A stretch of DNA of 64,000 bases, from positions 1-64,000 of the forward strand of contig CAKUFK010000001.1 of assembly GCA_934647945.1 (NCBI GenBank), read 5' to 3'. The position numbers and the translations under genes were made by a program. Below, piece by piece: positions 63,590 through 64,000 of the stretch. The notes beneath the pieces are model-generated. The model made no database searches, was not told the origin of the DNA, and saw nothing but the letters and a program-made list of their open reading frames with translations. Each line of letters opens with the position of its first letter. Position 1 is the stretch's first letter. This DNA is from an uncultured Eubacteriales bacterium (GTDB lineage Bacteria; Bacillota; Clostridia; Oscillospirales; Acutalibacteraceae).

Positions 63590-64000
63590 TTAAGAGGATT
63601 TGGTCACGCACACCCGTTTGGAAGATATGTTCAGGGCGGTGGTCACCGCCTCAATGATCCGCTGCTGGACCTGAGGAAGGTCTCCCCCTTCACAGACCAC
63701 CACCACCCCCTTCACCGTGGGCTGGATTTCGGTGACCAGCAGCCCCTGCCGGCCATTGTCCGTGTCCACGATGATGATGTTCTGCTCTGTTCCGTCCCGC
63801 TGAGAGATTTTGTTGGAATCCGAAGCCGTATCCTCGGTCCGGTCGGTATTGACCTTTTGCTGGCTGGCATAGACGTACTCGACGCCGTTTTCCAGCGTGA
63901 CCATGACCTGGCACTGCCCCGCCCCCTGGATGCTGCCCACGATTTGATTCAGCTTTTCCTCCGTTTTTGTCACGAATTCCTCCGCCGATGCCTTTGCCGA
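63590..64000 (-). CDS. spoIIIAG: Stage III sporulation protein AG (partial)
   Basis: The C-terminal 136 residues; the frame stays open to the right edge. Contains LNQIVGSIQGAGQCQVMVTL, VYASQQKVNTDRTED, and GRQGLLVTEIQPTVKGVVVV, matching the ring-forming SpoIIIAG domain. The N-terminal membrane anchor lies outside the window. Followed 27 bases later by spoIIIAH. Confidence 0.9.
   Translation of the reverse strand, partial: SAKASAEEFVTKTEEKLNQIVGSIQGAGQCQVMVTLENGVEYVYASQQKVNTDRTEDTASDSNKISQRDGTEQNIIIVDTDNGRQGLLVTEIQPTVKGVVVVCEGGDLPQVQQRIIEAVTTALNISSKRVCVTKSS

Overview
The window reads as a GC-rich, endospore-forming Clostridia chromosome, most like an Oscillospirales/Ruminococcaceae member (inference). 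Sporulation is well represented: spoIIIAG-spoIIIAH, yunB, a CotJC-type catalase, both dipicolinate synthase subunits and a PdaA-type deacetylase. Intergenic hairpins, sigma-A-type promoters and strong Shine-Dalgarno (SD) sequences are plentiful.

Layout. (1) 1-8656: the right end of an integrated phage-like element. A leftward early operon (Cro-like protein, ORF6N antirepressor, several small genes, a Toprim/DUF3987 primase-helicase) faces a rightward CI-like repressor. A LexA box sits inside a promoter that drives small genes toward the repressor. A large serine recombinase gene ends inside the 3' end of an initiator tRNA-Met gene (8635-8711). (2) 8.8-15.8 kb: an anchored surface protein, a Crp/Fnr regulator with an NMT1/SsuABC-type transporter, an AT-rich P-loop kinase, a lipoprotein and an MGMT-like protein. 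(3) 15.8-30.7 kb: leftward housekeeping genes, tig-clpP-clpX-lon-engB-lysA, and an operon lepB-rbgA-lepB-lepB-rnhB-yraN-dipeptidase-thrC-phosphoesterase. (4) 30.8-37.3 kb: a cell-envelope O-acylation locus (SGNH, DUF4358, ECF sigma, RsiV-like anti-sigma, MBOAT, DHHW) that looks like a SigV/RsiV lysozyme-response operon built around an MBOAT acyltransferase. (5) 37.7-45.5 kb: pdaA, recD2, a ComFC-type protein, a GNAT enzyme and an orphan mreB. (6) 45.8-49.0 kb: leuB and leuA under a T-box leader. (7) 49.1-60.9 kb: a DUF4375 cassette with duplicated promoters, cotJC, ligA, yunB, dpaAB, a radical-SAM DNA-repair protein, pepF and a pyrimidine-dimer-glycosylase-like protein. This part also holds two diverged copies of a palindrome-rich element with inverted termini (53707-54228 and 60263-60864). 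(8) 60.9-64.0 kb: a TsaD paralogue, nusB, an Asp23 protein, spoIIIAH and partial spoIIIAG.

The strongest candidates for something undescribed are the two structured repeat elements, whose hairpin stems change sequence but keep pairing. Next are the SOS-wired switch of the integrated element with its tRNA-overlapping recombinase gene, and the SigV/RsiV-type O-acylation operon. Function assignments rest on motif and family recognition by eye; no searches were run.
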